Below, in pieces: positions 44,607 through 53,034 of a stretch of 64,000 nucleotides of DNA. Location: positions 1,414,647-1,478,646 of the forward strand of contig JABFRP010000002.1 in NCBI GenBank assembly GCA_013141115.1, written 5' to 3'. Numbering within the stretch: the first letter of the stretch is position 1; each line of letters begins with the position of its first letter. The stretch comes from Ferruginibacter sp. (lineage in GTDB: Bacteria > Bacteroidota > Bacteroidia > Chitinophagales > Chitinophagaceae). The notes beneath the pieces are model-generated. The model made no database searches. It saw only the letters and a program-made list of their open reading frames with translations, and was not told the DNA's origin. Made by a program: the position numbers and the translations under genes.

Positions 44607-47539
44607 GGTTTCAGGTCTAATGGAATTTTTACAATAATAGTGGTTCCGGCAGCATTACCGTAGTTATCTTTTTTATCAATAATTTCCTGTTGAATATTAT
44701 ACAGTTCGGCCCGGCGTTTAGAAATATTCATTCCCTTGCTCTGGTATTCGATATGCATTTTACTTTTTAATGCCGAAGCTTTTTCCCGGCCAATACCATT
44801 ATCATCTATTACACAAACTAAAAAATTATTTTCGTTTGTAGCACTAATATTAATTATGCCTTTTCTGTTTTCTAAAAAGCGCATGCCGTGCCGTATGGCA
44901 TTTTCTACATAAGGCTGCAGCAGCATGGCGGGTACAAAAACTTTTTCTACATCTACTGAAATGCAGGTGCTTATTTTATAGGCAAACTTATCTTCAAAGC
45001 GAAGTGTTTCCAACTGCAGGTAATTGTCCAGGTAATTCATTTCATCTTTTACCGAAATAATGGCAGCATCCGAATTGTCGATGGTGCTGCGCATTAATTC
45101 TGCAAATTTATCCAGGTACTTATCTGCCTGTGCATAATCCCTGTCGTAAATAAACCCTTTAATACTATTGAGGCAATTAAATATAAAATGCGGGTTGATC
45201 TGCGCTTTTAATGCCTGCATTTCCAGCTCGGTAATTCTTTTTTCGGTAAGTATTTTTTGTAATAACGTTTTTTGTTTTCTTTTATTCCTGCGCTGCTGTA
45301 TGTACATTATTGCCGCCAGCATTAATGCCACCACAAGTATTCTGAAAATATTGCTTTTCCAAAAAGGCGTACTTATTTCAAACCGCACCACAGCTTCGTT
45401 GGTACTAGGTTTTCCATCACGGCGAATGGCACGTATTTTTATTTTATAATTACCAAAGGGTAATTTTTTTAATTCAATTTTTTCGGTACGCTCCCATTTT
45501 CCATCATTAACACTGTATTCAAAAAAAGGAATAAACCCGGTGAGATCTACGCCTGAAAAATTGATGGTAATATTATTCTCATCGTAATTTAATGCATAAA
45601 ATTCTTTTAGCTCACCGGGCTTGCTGTTAATGGCAATACCCGAAATAAATGTAGCAATATTGGAAACCGGCAACCGGATGTAGGAAGATAAATAACTGAT
45701 GCCTTCGTTGGTGGCTGCATACACGGTGCTATCTTGTATGATAATATCATTTACCTGCTCGCCAATTAAACCATCTGCGGTGCCAAAGTAAGTGTTGTAA
45801 TAAGTAAACTGGTTGCCCTGGTAGGTATAATTTATCCTGTTTAATCCCTTGTTGGTGCCCAGCCAAAGTTCACCAGCCTTGTTACTGTATAAGGCTTTGC
45901 ATACATTCCCGGGAATAATATCTCCCAGTGCAATCGATGCGATCCATTTATTTTCTTTCATCAGCATCAGCGTATCGGTACCCAACCCTATCCACATTAA
46001 ATTATCTGGACTGCAGGCTATAGCATTTATTTTATACAAAAACCCTTTACGGTTTTCTCCAACCCGGGTTAATTTTTTTTGGTCCCATAAAAACAAACCC
46101 TCATTGCTGCCGATATAAATATTGCCGGAAAGATCGGCACCAAAACTTACCACTCTTTTAGCAATGCTGTCAATTACTTTTTTTGTTTTTAAATTATAAG
46201 TAAATGCGTAGGCATGGCCGCCCATTAACATAATAGAATCGTTAATAAGCAGCGCCGCCTTGGTACTGCGGCTATCCCAACCCCGAAAAGCTTTTTCAAC
46301 AGTCATGCTTTTTTCGTTTATCAAAAAAGAACCGGCTTGCGAAGCCACATAAAGCCCGTAATTGGTATTGATTATTGTACGTACCCAGGCATTGGTATTT
46401 TTATCAGGGTTTAACATGAGCTTTTTTACGTACAGCCCATCATAGCTTATCAACTCGCCGTAATTGTTGCCGGCAAAAATATTTTTGATTTTAATAAGCG
46501 TATTAAAATTCTGTTTCAGTTCAGGATTTTCTAATGACGATATTCTTTTTTGCTGCACTTTTACCAGGCCCCTGTCCATGGTGGATAGCCAGATATTATC
46601 ATCTTTATCTTCTTGTATATTTCTTACCGGTATGCCTTCTGCAGCAGAAACAATGGCAGAAAGTTCGAGTGTATTTTTATCTAACAGGTAAGTGGTACCG
46701 CTAACAGATGTTATAGCAAAGCGTTTTCCGGTTTTGCAAAATATACGCAGCTCAAACGGAAAAACTTTTTCTGTAATTAGTTGCACGGCACCAGTTTTAT
46801 CAAAACGATAATTAAGTATAGAGTTGGATGTAGCGATGTAAACATTGTTACCCACCGATTCGCAGGCGATGGCTTCTTTATTAACGGCATACCTGGCTTC
46901 AATTTTTCCATTGGTAAAATCTCTTATACTGTCTTCTGCAAAAATTAAAAATCTGCCCTTTTGATATTCTGTTATCTTCAATGGTGTTCGGGCTTTAAAA
47001 CTATAGTCTTTTAAAAATATTTGTGTTTTGTTGTTGGCATATATAAAGGTTTGCCTGTTGCCATTACTAAAGGCAACGCCGCTAAACTGCAGCAGGTGCG
47101 GCCTGTTAGAAGTACCCAATTGTATTTTAGCCAGCTCGGGATTTGTTTCGTCGTTTTCAAATCTATCGGTGGTGGGATTGTAATAGCAGGGCGAACGACG
47201 GAAAGGAATAACCCACAATGTATTGCTGCTGTCGGTAAACAGATCGGTTATTTCGTTATCGGTAAGGCCATCGGTAGTGCTGTAATTCCTGAATTTTTTT
47301 CCATCAAAGCGGCTCAGCCCAATTTCGGTAGCTATCCATAAAAAACCATTTTTATCAATGATGCTGCGGTATAGTGCATTGGAGGGTAAGCCATCTTTTA
47401 CGGTGTAAATAATGGTTTGGGTATTTTGAGCAATAGATAAAAACGGAAGTAAAACGCATGCAATAAGTACAACACAATACAAACCTGATTTTTTGTAAAG
47501 CAATTGCAGCACCCTTTTGTTTTTTATAAAATACAGCAT
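44603..47539 (-). CDS. Reg_prop/Y_Y_Y sensor histidine kinase, LytS-type
   Basis: A 978-residue sensor. After a signal/anchor (VVLIACVLLPFLSIAQ), Reg_prop beta-propeller repeats (DGLPSNALYRSIIDKNGFLW, DGLTDNEITDLF, GIPVRNIQEDKDDNIWLS) fill the periplasmic part. A Y_Y_Y-type domain (FFEYSVNDGKWE...GNYKIKIRAIRRDG), one transmembrane helix (ILVVALMLAAIMYI) and a His_kinase domain follow, with the phosphoacceptor in QINPHFIFNCLNSIKGF (His784) and an ATPase domain. The ATG at 47539 is chosen: the longer in-frame start at 47635 would lie inside the dinB terminator. A LytTR-like operator lies 44 bp upstream. Ligand unknown; glycan sensing is common for such propellers but not shown here. Confidence 0.9.
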   Translation of the reverse strand: MLYFIKNKRVLQLLYKKSGLYCVVLIACVLLPFLSIAQNTQTIIYTVKDGLPSNALYRSIIDKNGFLWIATEIGLSRFDGKKFRNYSTTDGLTDNEITDLFTDSSNTLWVIPFRRSPCYYNPTTDRFENDETNPELAKIQLGTSNRPHLLQFSGVAFSNGNRQTFIYANNKTQIFLKDYSFKARTPLKITEYQKGRFLIFAEDSIRDFTNGKIEARYAVNKEAIACESVGNNVYIATSNSILNYRFDKTGAVQLITEKVFPFELRIFCKTGKRFAITSVSGTTYLLDKNTLELSAIVSAAEGIPVRNIQEDKDDNIWLSTMDRGLVKVQQKRISSLENPELKQNFNTLIKIKNIFAGNNYGELISYDGLYVKKLMLNPDKNTNAWVRTIINTNYGLYVASQAGSFLINEKSMTVEKAFRGWDSRSTKAALLINDSIMLMGGHAYAFTYNLKTKKVIDSIAKRVVSFGADLSGNIYIGSNEGLFLWDQKKLTRVGENRKGFLYKINAIACSPDNLMWIGLGTDTLMLMKENKWIASIALGDIIPGNVCKALYSNKAGELWLGTNKGLNRINYTYQGNQFTYYNTYFGTADGLIGEQVNDIIIQDSTVYAATNEGISYLSSYIRLPVSNIATFISGIAINSKPGELKEFYALNYDENNITINFSGVDLTGFIPFFEYSVNDGKWERTEKIELKKLPFGNYKIKIRAIRRDGKPSTNEAVVRFEISTPFWKSNIFRILVVALMLAAIMYIQQRRNKRKQKTLLQKILTEKRITELEMQALKAQINPHFIFNCLNSIKGFIYDRDYAQADKYLDKFAELMRSTIDNSDAAIISVKDEMNYLDNYLQLETLRFEDKFAYKISTCISVDVEKVFVPAMLLQPYVENAIRHGMRFLENRKGIINISATNENNFLVCVIDDNGIGREKASALKSKMHIEYQSKGMNISKRRAELYNIQQEIIDKKDNYGNAAGTTIIVKIPLDLKP

Positions 47540-47582
47540 GCGGTTATAAATATAGAAAAAGCAAGTCAATAATTTTTGTTTG

Positions 47583-47616
47583 GCTGTATATCGCTGCTTT
47601 TTGATTGTATAAGCGC
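47583..47616 (-). promoter_or_regulatory. Putative LytTR operator upstream of the sensor gene
   Basis: On the minus strand GCGCTTATACAAT is followed 21 bp later by a degenerate copy ending TATACAGC (plus strand 47604-47611 and 47583-47590). The first 13 bases are identical to the site at 43803-43836, and the spacing is the same. A TATATTTA near-consensus -7 box lies between it and the ATG at 47539. It suggests autoregulation of the two-component pair. Confidence 0.68.
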
Positions 47617-47645
47617 AAAAAAACCGGAGTTGCATAACTCCGGTT
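47617..47645 (-). terminator. Rho-independent terminator of dinB-like gene
   Basis: On the minus strand CCGGAGTT and AACTCCGG form a perfect 8-bp stem around a 4-nt loop (ATGC), followed by seven T residues at 47623-47617. It lies about 25 bp past the DinB stop codon. Confidence 0.88.
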
Positions 47646-47668
47646 GATATAATTAATGGCTATACTTT

Positions 47669-48166
47669 TTATAATCCCATCTCATCGGCACTGGGCCCGT
47701 AACTGCCGGGTATAGGTACATTTAATAAACGAAGAAAAACACCCATTTGTGCACGGTGGTGAATGATCTGGCCAAAGCACATTCTTAATACATCGTGTTT
47801 ATTATCGTTTACCCAAATCTCTTCGCCGTTACGCATGATCCAGTTATCCGTCATTTGTTCATCTTTGCCACTTGCTAAAGCAGTTCTGCCCTGCACTAAA
47901 TTTTTTTCAAACAATGTTAGCAGCTCCGGGGTGCTGTTTATTTCTTCGGCCTGGTAAGGATTTTTAGCAAAGTCCAGTTCGGCGGTATTGATAACCATAC
48001 CAAACCAGGTAAAGATGTCGGCAATATGTGTGGCCAATACTTTAATGGTCATACTTTTTTGGTGTGGCTTCCAGTCGAATTTGTCTGTAGGAATAACGGA
48101 AAGCATTTTTCGTGTAGTTGCTACTTCTCTTTCCAGTTCTTGTTGAAATGCTGCAATTTGTGACAT
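47669..48166 (-). CDS. DinB-family protein
   Basis: A 165-residue four-helix-bundle protein of the DinB/YfiT superfamily. DKFDWKPHQKSMTIKVLATH and ATHIADIFTWFG near the start, and RMCFGQIIHHRAQMGVFLRL near the end, supply the conserved histidines that may bind a metal. Members include bacillithiol/mycothiol transferases and stress-induced proteins. The ATG at 48166 (MSQIAA) is preferred over an in-frame GTG at 48205. A WYL-type regulator gene lies upstream in the same direction, and a TGACA-N6-TGTCA palindrome lies 46 bp before the ATG, so it is probably that regulator's target. Confidence 0.85.
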   Translation of the reverse strand: MSQIAAFQQELEREVATTRKMLSVIPTDKFDWKPHQKSMTIKVLATHIADIFTWFGMVINTAELDFAKNPYQAEEINSTPELLTLFEKNLVQGRTALASGKDEQMTDNWIMRNGEEIWVNDNKHDVLRMCFGQIIHHRAQMGVFLRLLNVPIPGSYGPSADEMGL

Positions 48167-48212
48167 AGTTGTTTGTTTTAATTGTTTATACCACAAAGAA
48201 AACACGGTGTAA

Positions 48213-48228
48213 TGACAGCCTTATGTCA
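48213..48228. promoter_or_regulatory. Putative operator (TGACA-N6-TGTCA) upstream of dinB-like gene
   Basis: A perfect 5-bp inverted repeat, TGACAGCCTTATGTCA, lies between the WYL regulator gene and the DinB gene, 46 bp before the DinB ATG. The 6-nt spacer and position fit a dimeric HTH regulator such as the adjacent WYL protein. Confidence 0.5.
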
Positions 48229-48279
48229 GCAGGAAAAAGTTTATTTTAAAAAAGATTTTAATCGCCGCAGGCGGCTCTG

Positions 48280-49227
48280 TTACTTTACTTTGTTACCAAT
48301 TGAAACCAACACTTCTTTTACAATCTTCTTCAACTCTGGTGGGCTAACAATATCCGCATTATCGCCAAAATGCATATACCATCTGGCAAAGCCATTTAGC
48401 GATGCAGAAAGAAAAGTCATCTCCACTTTATCACCCACTTCTTTTTGCGACACAAAACCATTGTAATATTTCTGATCGCCAAAATACGGAATGATATGTT
48501 TATCTACCAAAAGCACCACGGTGTGCAATGTTTTTTCTTTAGATACTTTACATAAAAAACTTTTTAATGAAGGGTGCAGTTTTTCAAAATGTTCTTTGGC
48601 AACGGTAAGTTTATTTATGCTGCCAAATTTAAAAGTGCGGTAATCTTTACGCAGCCTGCAGTAAGCCACCATGTACCAATGCTCGCCTAAATAATAAATA
48701 CCTACCGGCTCCACATCACGTTTGCTGTGTTGCTGGTTGTGGTTGGCAAAATAATCCAGTTGTAAAATATTTTTTTGTGCAATGCTTTGCAGCACTTGTT
48801 GCAAATGAATAGTATCATTGGTTCTTTTAGGCACATACTGGTTTTCTATAACTTCAATATACTGCTCCATATCTTCCAGGTAATCTTTTTCGGTAAGCCG
48901 CAATACTGCTTTTACTTTTAGCATGGCCGTGCCGTAATTCTTTTTAGTGGAGTCATCGGTTAATTTCTCCACTAATTTTTCGGCAGTTAAAAAAGCAGTA
49001 GCCTCTTCTTTGGTAAACATCACCGGAGGTAAACGATACCCTTCCATTATAGAATAACCAACGCCTGCTTCACCAATGATGGGTACACCGGCTTCATCCA
49101 AAGCTTTTATATCGCGGTACACCGTACGCAAACTTAGTTTGAACTTGTCGGCTATTTCCTGTGCCTTAACTACACGCTTGGATTGCAGTTGAACAAGTAT
49201 GGCAGTAAGGCGATCGATGCGGTTCAT
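48280..49227 (-). CDS. HTH_11/WYL-domain transcriptional regulator (YafY family)
   Basis: A 315-residue regulator. The N-terminal winged helix is NRIDRLTAILVQLQSKRVV, then EIADKFKLSLRTVYRDIKAL and EAGVPIIGEAGVGYSIMEGY. The WYL domain follows at ~140-230 (HWYMVAYCRLRKDYRTFKFG), with a C-terminal WCX-like region (GFARWYMHFGDNADIVSPPE). YafY-type regulators often govern a neighbouring DinB, glyoxalase or reductase gene. Here DinB follows 113 bp downstream behind a palindrome. It is divergent from the MoxR operon. Confidence 0.9.
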   Translation of the reverse strand: MNRIDRLTAILVQLQSKRVVKAQEIADKFKLSLRTVYRDIKALDEAGVPIIGEAGVGYSIMEGYRLPPVMFTKEEATAFLTAEKLVEKLTDDSTKKNYGTAMLKVKAVLRLTEKDYLEDMEQYIEVIENQYVPKRTNDTIHLQQVLQSIAQKNILQLDYFANHNQQHSKRDVEPVGIYYLGEHWYMVAYCRLRKDYRTFKFGSINKLTVAKEHFEKLHPSLKSFLCKVSKEKTLHTVVLLVDKHIIPYFGDQKYYNGFVSQKEVGDKVEMTFLSASLNGFARWYMHFGDNADIVSPPELKKIVKEVLVSIGNKVK

Positions 49228-49386
49228 TGATTATGTTTTCATTTCAAAAATATCACTTTCACAGGTTAGTTATAAATGTTTATTTATACAAATCATCATT
49301 AAATATTTTAATGACGAATCAAAAAATATGTATAATATGCATATCATAATTTATTAGAAGAAAAAAACTTCAAAAACGTATCAGCA

Positions 49387-50331
49387 ATGGAAATACAAAT
49401 TTTACGGTCATTAACTGATGAATATAAACCCAGTGCTCAATTACTTGCTGCCATCAATACTGCACTTTTTTTGCAGCGTCCGTTGCTTTTGTCCGGCGAC
49501 CCCGGCACCGGGAAAACAGAATGTGCCAATTTTGTAGCACGACAGTTGAATTTACTGTATCCGTATACTTTTCTTTCAAAAAAAGCATTAAGATTTGATA
49601 CCAAATCCGGCTCGCAATCAAGCGACTTGTTTTATTCATATGATGCAGTATCTCATTTTGGTGATAAAACCAACCGGCCCAAAGAATCCTTTATTTCTTT
49701 CAACAGTTTTGGTTTAGCCCTGTTGGGTACTAATCTTTTTGATGCAAACCTTAAAAGGTTTATGAATTATGAGAAAGAGATCTTTAATAAAAACTCCTGC
49801 TTTGGTTCGGTAGTGCTGATAGATGAAATTGACAAAGCACCAAGAGACCTGCCAAATGATTTGTTGGCGGAACTGGAAAAGCCGCCATTTAAATTCAGCA
49901 TCAAAGAATTACCTGATTTTACTATAGAGCAAGATCCACGTTTTCCTGTGTTTACAATCATCACCAGTAATAACGAAAAAGGATTACCTGATGCCTTTTT
50001 AAGAAGATGTGTCTTTCATCATATCAGTTTTCCCGATTCGAGTGAATTGTTACAAATTGTAAAATCGAACCTGAAAACCAATAACGAACATTTTGAAACA
50101 GTGATTGACAGGTTTACCGAGTTAAGGCAAAAGAACCTGGTGAAAAGGCCGGCAACGTCGGAACTAATAGACTGGATCGCCTGCCTGCAGCAAAAAAAAT
50201 TGCTGAACAGTAATATGGCAAACTGGCGTGGTGCAGATGAGGAGTACAAAGCAAAACTTATTGAAACGCTTGGTATAATCACCAAGTCGCAAGCCGATTT
50301 TGAAACTGTAAGAAAAGAGATAATTGGATAG
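49387..50331 (+). CDS. MoxR-family AAA+ ATPase
   Basis: A 314-residue AAA+ protein. Walker A PLLLSGDPGTGKTECANFVA is at ~32-51, Walker B SVVLIDEIDKAPRDLPNDLL at ~141, sensor 1 FTIITSNNEKGLPDAFLRR at ~195 and the sensor-2/arginine region near VKRPATSELIDW. MoxR ATPases remodel or insert metals into partner proteins, usually acting with a vWA/CoxE-type protein. That fits the next gene, whose TTG start overlaps this gene by 8 bp. Together they resemble RavA-ViaA-style or MoxR-vWA systems. The target is unknown. Confidence 0.93.
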   Translation: MEIQILRSLTDEYKPSAQLLAAINTALFLQRPLLLSGDPGTGKTECANFVARQLNLLYPYTFLSKKALRFDTKSGSQSSDLFYSYDAVSHFGDKTNRPKESFISFNSFGLALLGTNLFDANLKRFMNYEKEIFNKNSCFGSVVLIDEIDKAPRDLPNDLLAELEKPPFKFSIKELPDFTIEQDPRFPVFTIITSNNEKGLPDAFLRRCVFHHISFPDSSELLQIVKSNLKTNNEHFETVIDRFTELRQKNLVKRPATSELIDWIACLQQKKLLNSNMANWRGADEEYKAKLIETLGIITKSQADFETVRKEIIG

Positions 50332-53017
50332 CCTGAAAGATAACATACAGGAAGCAGCACCCGATGGAACAGCTACTGTACCATTGGGTGCTTTTTTTGC
50401 TGTGTTACAACAAAATGGCTTTTCTGTAACGCCGGCACAGATCATTAATGCTAACCGTGTAATAATACAATACGCCAACTGGGTTAAAAACGAAGCGCAG
50501 CTTTGCATGTATCTTTCACCACTGTTTGCCAGCAGCGAAGACGAACAAATTTTATTTGAAAAACTTTTTAAAGAAAACTTTAAGAGCTACAGTTTAAATA
50601 TTTATCCCGAAAAGAAACGGGTGGTAAGTGTAGAGGAACGGGTTAAAAAAAACTGGAAGAAATTATTAGCTGCTTATATTGCTATTTGTTTGCTGGTTGT
50701 TTTTATAATTATCAGCACTTCATTGCGGCGAAATAAAATATTTGATCCGTACAAAATTGAAGTTTCAATATGGGATAAGAAAGATCCATCAAAAGAGACC
50801 AATAATCTTTTTCCTTTTGCAACCAAAACCAATGATAAGTTAGAGTTGGTTACTTCATGCAGGTATAATGAGAAAAAATCAGACCTGTTGGAAACAATGG
50901 TATTGTTCAATTGGGGCGACAGTACTGAGATTAATGCACTGCCATCGCATATTTATATAAAGCCTGGCAAATATCATTTAACAGCGTATATAAATGTTTT
51001 GTATAAGAATAACAGTTTAAGGAAAGATACTTTACACCGCACCGTAAATGTTTGTTCTTCCATAAATAGTTTAAATGTAAAAATTATTCCTGCTGCAGAT
51101 TCTTTAATTAAAGACAAAGAAATTAAGTTACAGGCAATTACAACAGCCAATGATAAATTGCATAAACTGGAATGGCATGTTGATAACGATAAGGTTTATA
51201 AGGGAAAGGAGATAACAGTACAATTTAAACAAGCCGGCTCGCATACTATCAGGTGCATTGCTGTATACGACAGCATTAATTCTCCCTGCAATATTGAAAA
51301 ATATATCAACCTTATCATTCACGATAAAAAAGATTTTTTAAAAGTTGATAAAAAGCCAGACACTGCGTTAAGTAAGCAGGAAGTAAGCACCACTACTGAA
51401 AAGAGGAACTACAATTTTTTACTTTACTTGTATAAAACCCTGGCAGCTATTTTTATTATACTAGCCGCATTTTTTATTTGGATGTGGAATAAAGAATTGA
51501 AGAATGCTGGCAAGATAAAGACCATTGTACTGGATAAATATAAAAAACTAGCCGGCTCCCTTACCTCAAAAAAAACACCTTCGGTTTTGCCTTTTAGAAA
51601 CCGAAACTATTTACCGGTGCATGAACAGGAGATAGATAATATTACAAAACTGATGCGGCAACGGGTTAAAGACAGTGTAAGTTTTTTGCATGTTGGTAAA
51701 ACCATTGCAAGGGCTATTGACAGGGGTGGTTTTTTTGACCCGGTAAAAGAAGCCCGAACAAGGCAGAGTGAATATTTAATATTGATAGATGAGTATAATA
51801 GTAACAGCCAGCAGGTAAAAATATTTGAATACCTGGCGCTGATGCTTAAAAGGCATAATGTGCTGACCGAAGTTTTTTATTACCGTAAGGAGCCAAAATT
51901 TTGTTACAGCATCAATGAACCGCAGGGCATAAGTTTAGAAAAATTATACAATAAATACCAGCGGCATATTCTTTTAATTTTTGGCGAAGCTTATCAACTG
52001 ATCAACACAACAGATAATAGTTTCGATAAGACTTATGAAGCGTTACTAAATCATTGGAAACACAAAGCAATTATAACACCGGTTTCTTTTAGCGACTGGC
52101 AGCAAAAAGAAAAAAATATAATATTGCCCAATATACCCATTGTACCTGCTGATATGGAGGGATTGGTATTACTTGCCGAAATGCTGATAGCAAAAGAAAA
52201 TGACGTGGATATTATATCCCGGTTGAAAAATAGCAAAGGCGTTTTTTATAGAACGGCCGGAATTAATTTTGAAAATATTAATGCCTTAATACGTTATTGC
52301 AATGATGCTAACTGGGCTATAAGCTATAAAGACGGAAAGCAGGTAAATGTTTTGTTTGAATGGATTGCAGCATTGGCTGTTTATCCTAAAATACGCTGGG
52401 AAATAACACTGGCGGTAGGTAAAGCCATTTTAGAAAAATATGGATTGGCTAAGGAACTGAATTATACAACCCTGCTTCGGGTAGTAAGAATAAGCTGGAT
52501 GAAAAACGGGGTAATGCCTGATGCTTTGCGTTTTGAATTACTGAAAAAACTTTCGCTGGACAATGAAAAAATTGCAAGAGAAACTATCTTGTTATTGTTA
52601 AAAGAAATTCCCGAACAGGAAGTTGATAATAACACTGGTAATGTAGCAGAAAAAGAAATTCAGCAGATCATTAATGAATTTACTTTGTATGCAAATGACC
52701 CGGTTTATTATTCCAGCTACAGGCAATCTAAATATATGTTTGAAAAACTGTGGAAAGAAAAGCAGGTAAAAGATTTGCCTACTGAACAATATTTTAAGAA
52801 CGAAGGGCAGCAATGGAAAACATTAATAAACAAAAGAAATTATAATACCGAAGCAATATCCAATACTGGTGTGGAAGAATACCTGCAAAGCACAGAAAAA
52901 GAAGAAACTATTTTAAGCAAGGTATATGCCGCCCTGGCCATTATAAGCCTGCTGGTATTTTTAACATCTATTGCTGCATTAAGGATATTATATATCTGGG
53001 ATAACTTTTTGCAATGA
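50324..53017 (+). CDS. Membrane-embedded CoxE/vWA-like partner of the MoxR ATPase
   Basis: An 897-residue protein, probable start TTG (coupled to the preceding gene). Residues ~20-90 resemble the helical N-terminus of CoxE/ViaA proteins (GAFFAVLQQNGFSVTPAQI, LCMYLSPLFASSEDEQILFE). Membrane helices lie at ~112-134 (LLAAYIAICLLVVFII), ~365-390 and ~872-893. The loop between the first two, ~230 residues, contains PKD-like beta-sandwich repeats (TMVLFNWGDSTEINAL, YIKPGKYHLTAYI). Residues ~430-620 look like a degenerate vWA fold in which the MIDAS DxSxS is replaced by LILIDEYNSNSQ. This MoxR partner with an extracytoplasmic PKD insert is unusual. Function unknown. Confidence 0.65.
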   Translation: MDSLKDNIQEAAPDGTATVPLGAFFAVLQQNGFSVTPAQIINANRVIIQYANWVKNEAQLCMYLSPLFASSEDEQILFEKLFKENFKSYSLNIYPEKKRVVSVEERVKKNWKKLLAAYIAICLLVVFIIISTSLRRNKIFDPYKIEVSIWDKKDPSKETNNLFPFATKTNDKLELVTSCRYNEKKSDLLETMVLFNWGDSTEINALPSHIYIKPGKYHLTAYINVLYKNNSLRKDTLHRTVNVCSSINSLNVKIIPAADSLIKDKEIKLQAITTANDKLHKLEWHVDNDKVYKGKEITVQFKQAGSHTIRCIAVYDSINSPCNIEKYINLIIHDKKDFLKVDKKPDTALSKQEVSTTTEKRNYNFLLYLYKTLAAIFIILAAFFIWMWNKELKNAGKIKTIVLDKYKKLAGSLTSKKTPSVLPFRNRNYLPVHEQEIDNITKLMRQRVKDSVSFLHVGKTIARAIDRGGFFDPVKEARTRQSEYLILIDEYNSNSQQVKIFEYLALMLKRHNVLTEVFYYRKEPKFCYSINEPQGISLEKLYNKYQRHILLIFGEAYQLINTTDNSFDKTYEALLNHWKHKAIITPVSFSDWQQKEKNIILPNIPIVPADMEGLVLLAEMLIAKENDVDIISRLKNSKGVFYRTAGINFENINALIRYCNDANWAISYKDGKQVNVLFEWIAALAVYPKIRWEITLAVGKAILEKYGLAKELNYTTLLRVVRISWMKNGVMPDALRFELLKKLSLDNEKIARETILLLLKEIPEQEVDNNTGNVAEKEIQQIINEFTLYANDPVYYSSYRQSKYMFEKLWKEKQVKDLPTEQYFKNEGQQWKTLINKRNYNTEAISNTGVEEYLQSTEKEETILSKVYAALAIISLLVFLTSIAALRILYIWDNFLQ

Positions 53018-53034
53018 AGAAACCTATGCCATAC

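Noticed and set aside
47540-47635. Extended N-terminus of the sensor kinase
   Set aside because: It would begin inside the dinB terminator and the putative operator. The ATG at 47539 directly precedes the membrane/signal segment.
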